Assembly: GCA_905182985.1 (NCBI GenBank)
Contig: CAJJDN010000029.1
Span: forward strand, 2,662-66,661
DNA length: 64,000 bases
From: Paramecium sonneborni
Lineage: Eukaryota > Ciliophora > Oligohymenophorea > Peniculida > Parameciidae
Direction of reading: 5' to 3'
Positions 62,201 to 64,000 of this stretch are shown here, piece by piece (within the stretch, counting starts at the first letter, position 1; every line of letters begins with the position of its first letter). The notes under the pieces were generated by a model. The model did not search any database. It saw only the letters and a program-made list of their open reading frames with translations, and had not been told where the DNA came from. The position numbers were made by a program, and so were the translations under genes.

Positions 62201-64000
62201 TCAGAAAGCATCATTCCATTGTTTTGTATTGATATTAAATTATTTCCAAATGCTTTAACTTGATTTAAGTACAAATTATTTAATTAAATTAAATTAGAAT
62301 ATTTAAGAACTAAGATTGATTAAGGAGAAATCCCTTCAAAATATAGATTACTTATTTATATATTACTAAAATTAAATAATATTTTACCTATTTAAGATCG
62401 ATATAATACTATTTTAAATTAGATTATTCTATTCAATAATTTCACTAAAAGTCTTTTAATAAACATTTTCTTCAAATATTATCATCATATTTTTTAGTTT
62501 TACACTATTAATTTAATTGTTGGATTAAAAATCAAAATAAAATAGTAAATTACTCTATGAGAACACATTTATAAACATGATATCATTAAAAATAACTTAA
62601 TTACTTATTATAGATGGAATCAAATACAGAAATCCATTTGAATGTTTACTTTTACAATTCTTAACTTTGATTGAATTTAAATTTAAATTTAAATTTGAAT
62701 TCATTGAATTGATACCTAAACATCCTCCTAATGCATTTTCTTAATCATTAGACCAACTTGTTGCATTCTCAATAACAATATTATTTAATTCAACTATACC
62801 TAACCTAATCAATTCTAAAAATAAACAAGATGCTTAATAGGCAAACAAATTTTAAAAAATTGAATCATCTAAAAAAAAATATTCTGTTTTAGCAAAAATG
62901 AATCCACCTACAGATTTATTAGGAATATCTTAATATCTTTAATTTTAGTTATTATTTTAGACTTTTATATCTTTGATCTTAACTTGATAAGAATTCAAAT
63001 AGATTTACGAATTAGATGTGTTTAATAATGTATTTTTATAAAAGATGTTTTAATAAAAATAGATATTTTACTAATAAATTTTGATATAAATAAGTCCAGG
63101 TGAAATGAATGAATAATCTTCTAAAAAATGAATAATCAAGTTATTTTAAAAAGAAGATTAATTTATGAAAGTCTCACAAAAATACTCAGAATTAATATAA
63201 AGTAAACTAGCAAATTAGGTGCTTTATGTTTTCATTAGATAATTGTTTAGAATTGATAAAGAGTTAATTCTTATATTTTAATTGTTTAAGGCTCTACCTT
63301 TTGAAATCAATAATATTAAAGCAGAATTTAAAACAAATTGGTTTTTTAATTGTAAATTGTTCATATTGATATGCAAGAAATCTTAAATAAAGATTACTCC
63401 ACATAGTTCTTATTATTCACTTAAGGTTTATTTAAGCAAATAAATTTTCTAAGATAATTAAGAATGAGAAAAAAGATTATTTCCTTCAATGAATATATTA
63501 TTAAAATTTATGAATGTAAATTTTTAAAGGCAAAAATACCAAAAGTAATTTCTATTATTTATGGTAGCATTTTCAATTAAAATTGAGTAGCTGTTATAAG
63601 AAAATATACAATTACTCGTACTACAAGAATTTTCGCATGAGGATGATATATTTTGAATTTTAAAGTTTTACATTTTTATATTTCCTAATAAATCTTTATC
63701 ATTTTTAATAGAAATCAAACTTGCTTTACAGAAATCTAAACGATCTAAAGTTAAATTATAAATAAAATGATAGTGTCCATTATCTTGAAATAATTCAGTA
63801 AATATAATTAAACTACTATTTGTAAAAGTACTTTAATAAATAGATATATTCTATATAACAAATGAGGAGATTGAAGATATTATGATGCTATCAGAAAATT
63901 AAGATTACAAAATATCTAAATTCTAAATAGAGACAGTGTTTGAAGTAGGAATTCTAAATAAAGCACTATAAATTAATTATGAATTCTTATATAAAATCTT
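59294..64000 (-). CDS. Huge beta-helix / Cys-rich multi-TM surface protein (3' part)
   Basis: The frame runs off the right edge, so the start is missing. From 64000 down to about 61,600 there are Asn/Ile-rich parallel-beta-helix style repeats (ELNNIVIENATSWSNDQENA, VFVNNSANVGGAVYIEDTRI, where GGAVYIE is typical). Then a Cys-rich segment: CKMGEYYFDSQCLLCDFKKG, ELYPGYWRPNIRSHYISKCF, GSVGALCEQCDIYNIRGYG. The C-terminal ~450 residues hold about seven hydrophobic helices (LPAIQYLLFLTSYLILVICQ, WIQFFIGPVIIIFGCIIPLL) and a basic tail ending QPSGL. Introns of 22-25 nt occur near 62390, 60680 and 60545. The type is expanded in ciliates; a surface receptor or adhesion role is inferred. Confidence 0.8.

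Noticed and set aside
1..64000. Bacterial or phage origin
   Set aside because: Spliceosomal introns, reassigned stops and eukaryotic families (ubiquilin, PP6, RCC1, DZIP1) exclude it.

Overview
The window is ciliate macronuclear DNA, most likely from Paramecium. Nearly every gene stays open only if TAA and TAG are read as glutamine and TGA is the sole stop. Base composition is strongly A+T-rich. Genes are packed tightly, with gaps as small as 28-38 bp. Coding regions are broken by very short introns, almost all starting GTA and ending TAG or AAG. The roughly 50 I placed are 22-34 nt long, which fits Paramecium and not Tetrahymena, whose introns are longer. No telomeric repeats, transposons, CRISPR arrays, rRNA or tRNA genes were recognised. 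All calls come from reading the sequence by eye; no database search was run.

Left part (1-27.4 kb). In order: the 3' end of an unidentified gene, a DJ-1/PfpI gene with one frameshift, an HCNGP/SAP30BP-like gene, a citrate synthase with a PTS2-like N-terminus, a hypothetical, a membrane J-domain protein, a hypothetical, a cyclic-nucleotide-domain K+ channel (minus strand), a large RCC1-repeat/IQ protein, a coiled-coil gene, a hypothetical, a small RanBP2-type zinc finger, an MCMDC2-like gene, a small hypothetical, a ubiquilin, a J-like protein lacking HPD, a TPR protein, a half-size ABCA transporter (minus) and a tiny DPY30-motif protein.

Middle (27.4-38.9 kb). A 1,696-residue multi-pass membrane protein is followed by a decayed lipoate-protein ligase. 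Next comes a 1,205-bp perfect direct duplication flanking a single N, almost certainly an assembly artefact. Then an EF-hand coiled-coil gene, a poly-Q coiled-coil gene, a RING-LRR gene and ribosomal protein eS30.

Right part (38.9-64 kb). A DZIP1/Iguana-like gene, a theta-like GST, a mitochondrial carrier, a coiled-coil gene divergent (32 bp) from CFAP263/CCDC113, a NUDT6-like Nudix gene with a decayed tandem copy, an SPX-EXS (XPR1/SYG1-like) gene, a hypothetical, a CK1-like pseudokinase next to a PP6-like phosphatase, two hypotheticals, a calmodulin-like EF-hand gene, and the 3' part of a very large beta-helix/cysteine-rich multi-TM surface protein running off the right edge.

Several genes suit cilium or axoneme work (CFAP263, DZIP1, DPY30-motif, EF-hand), but they are interspersed, not organised as one cluster. 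Four genes need exactly one added or removed base to read through, three of them in a homopolymer run. I did not find a convincing undescribed multi-gene system. The best leads are the CK1 pseudokinase, the PTS2-like citrate synthase, the MCMDC2-like gene, the decaying duplicates and the artefactual duplication.
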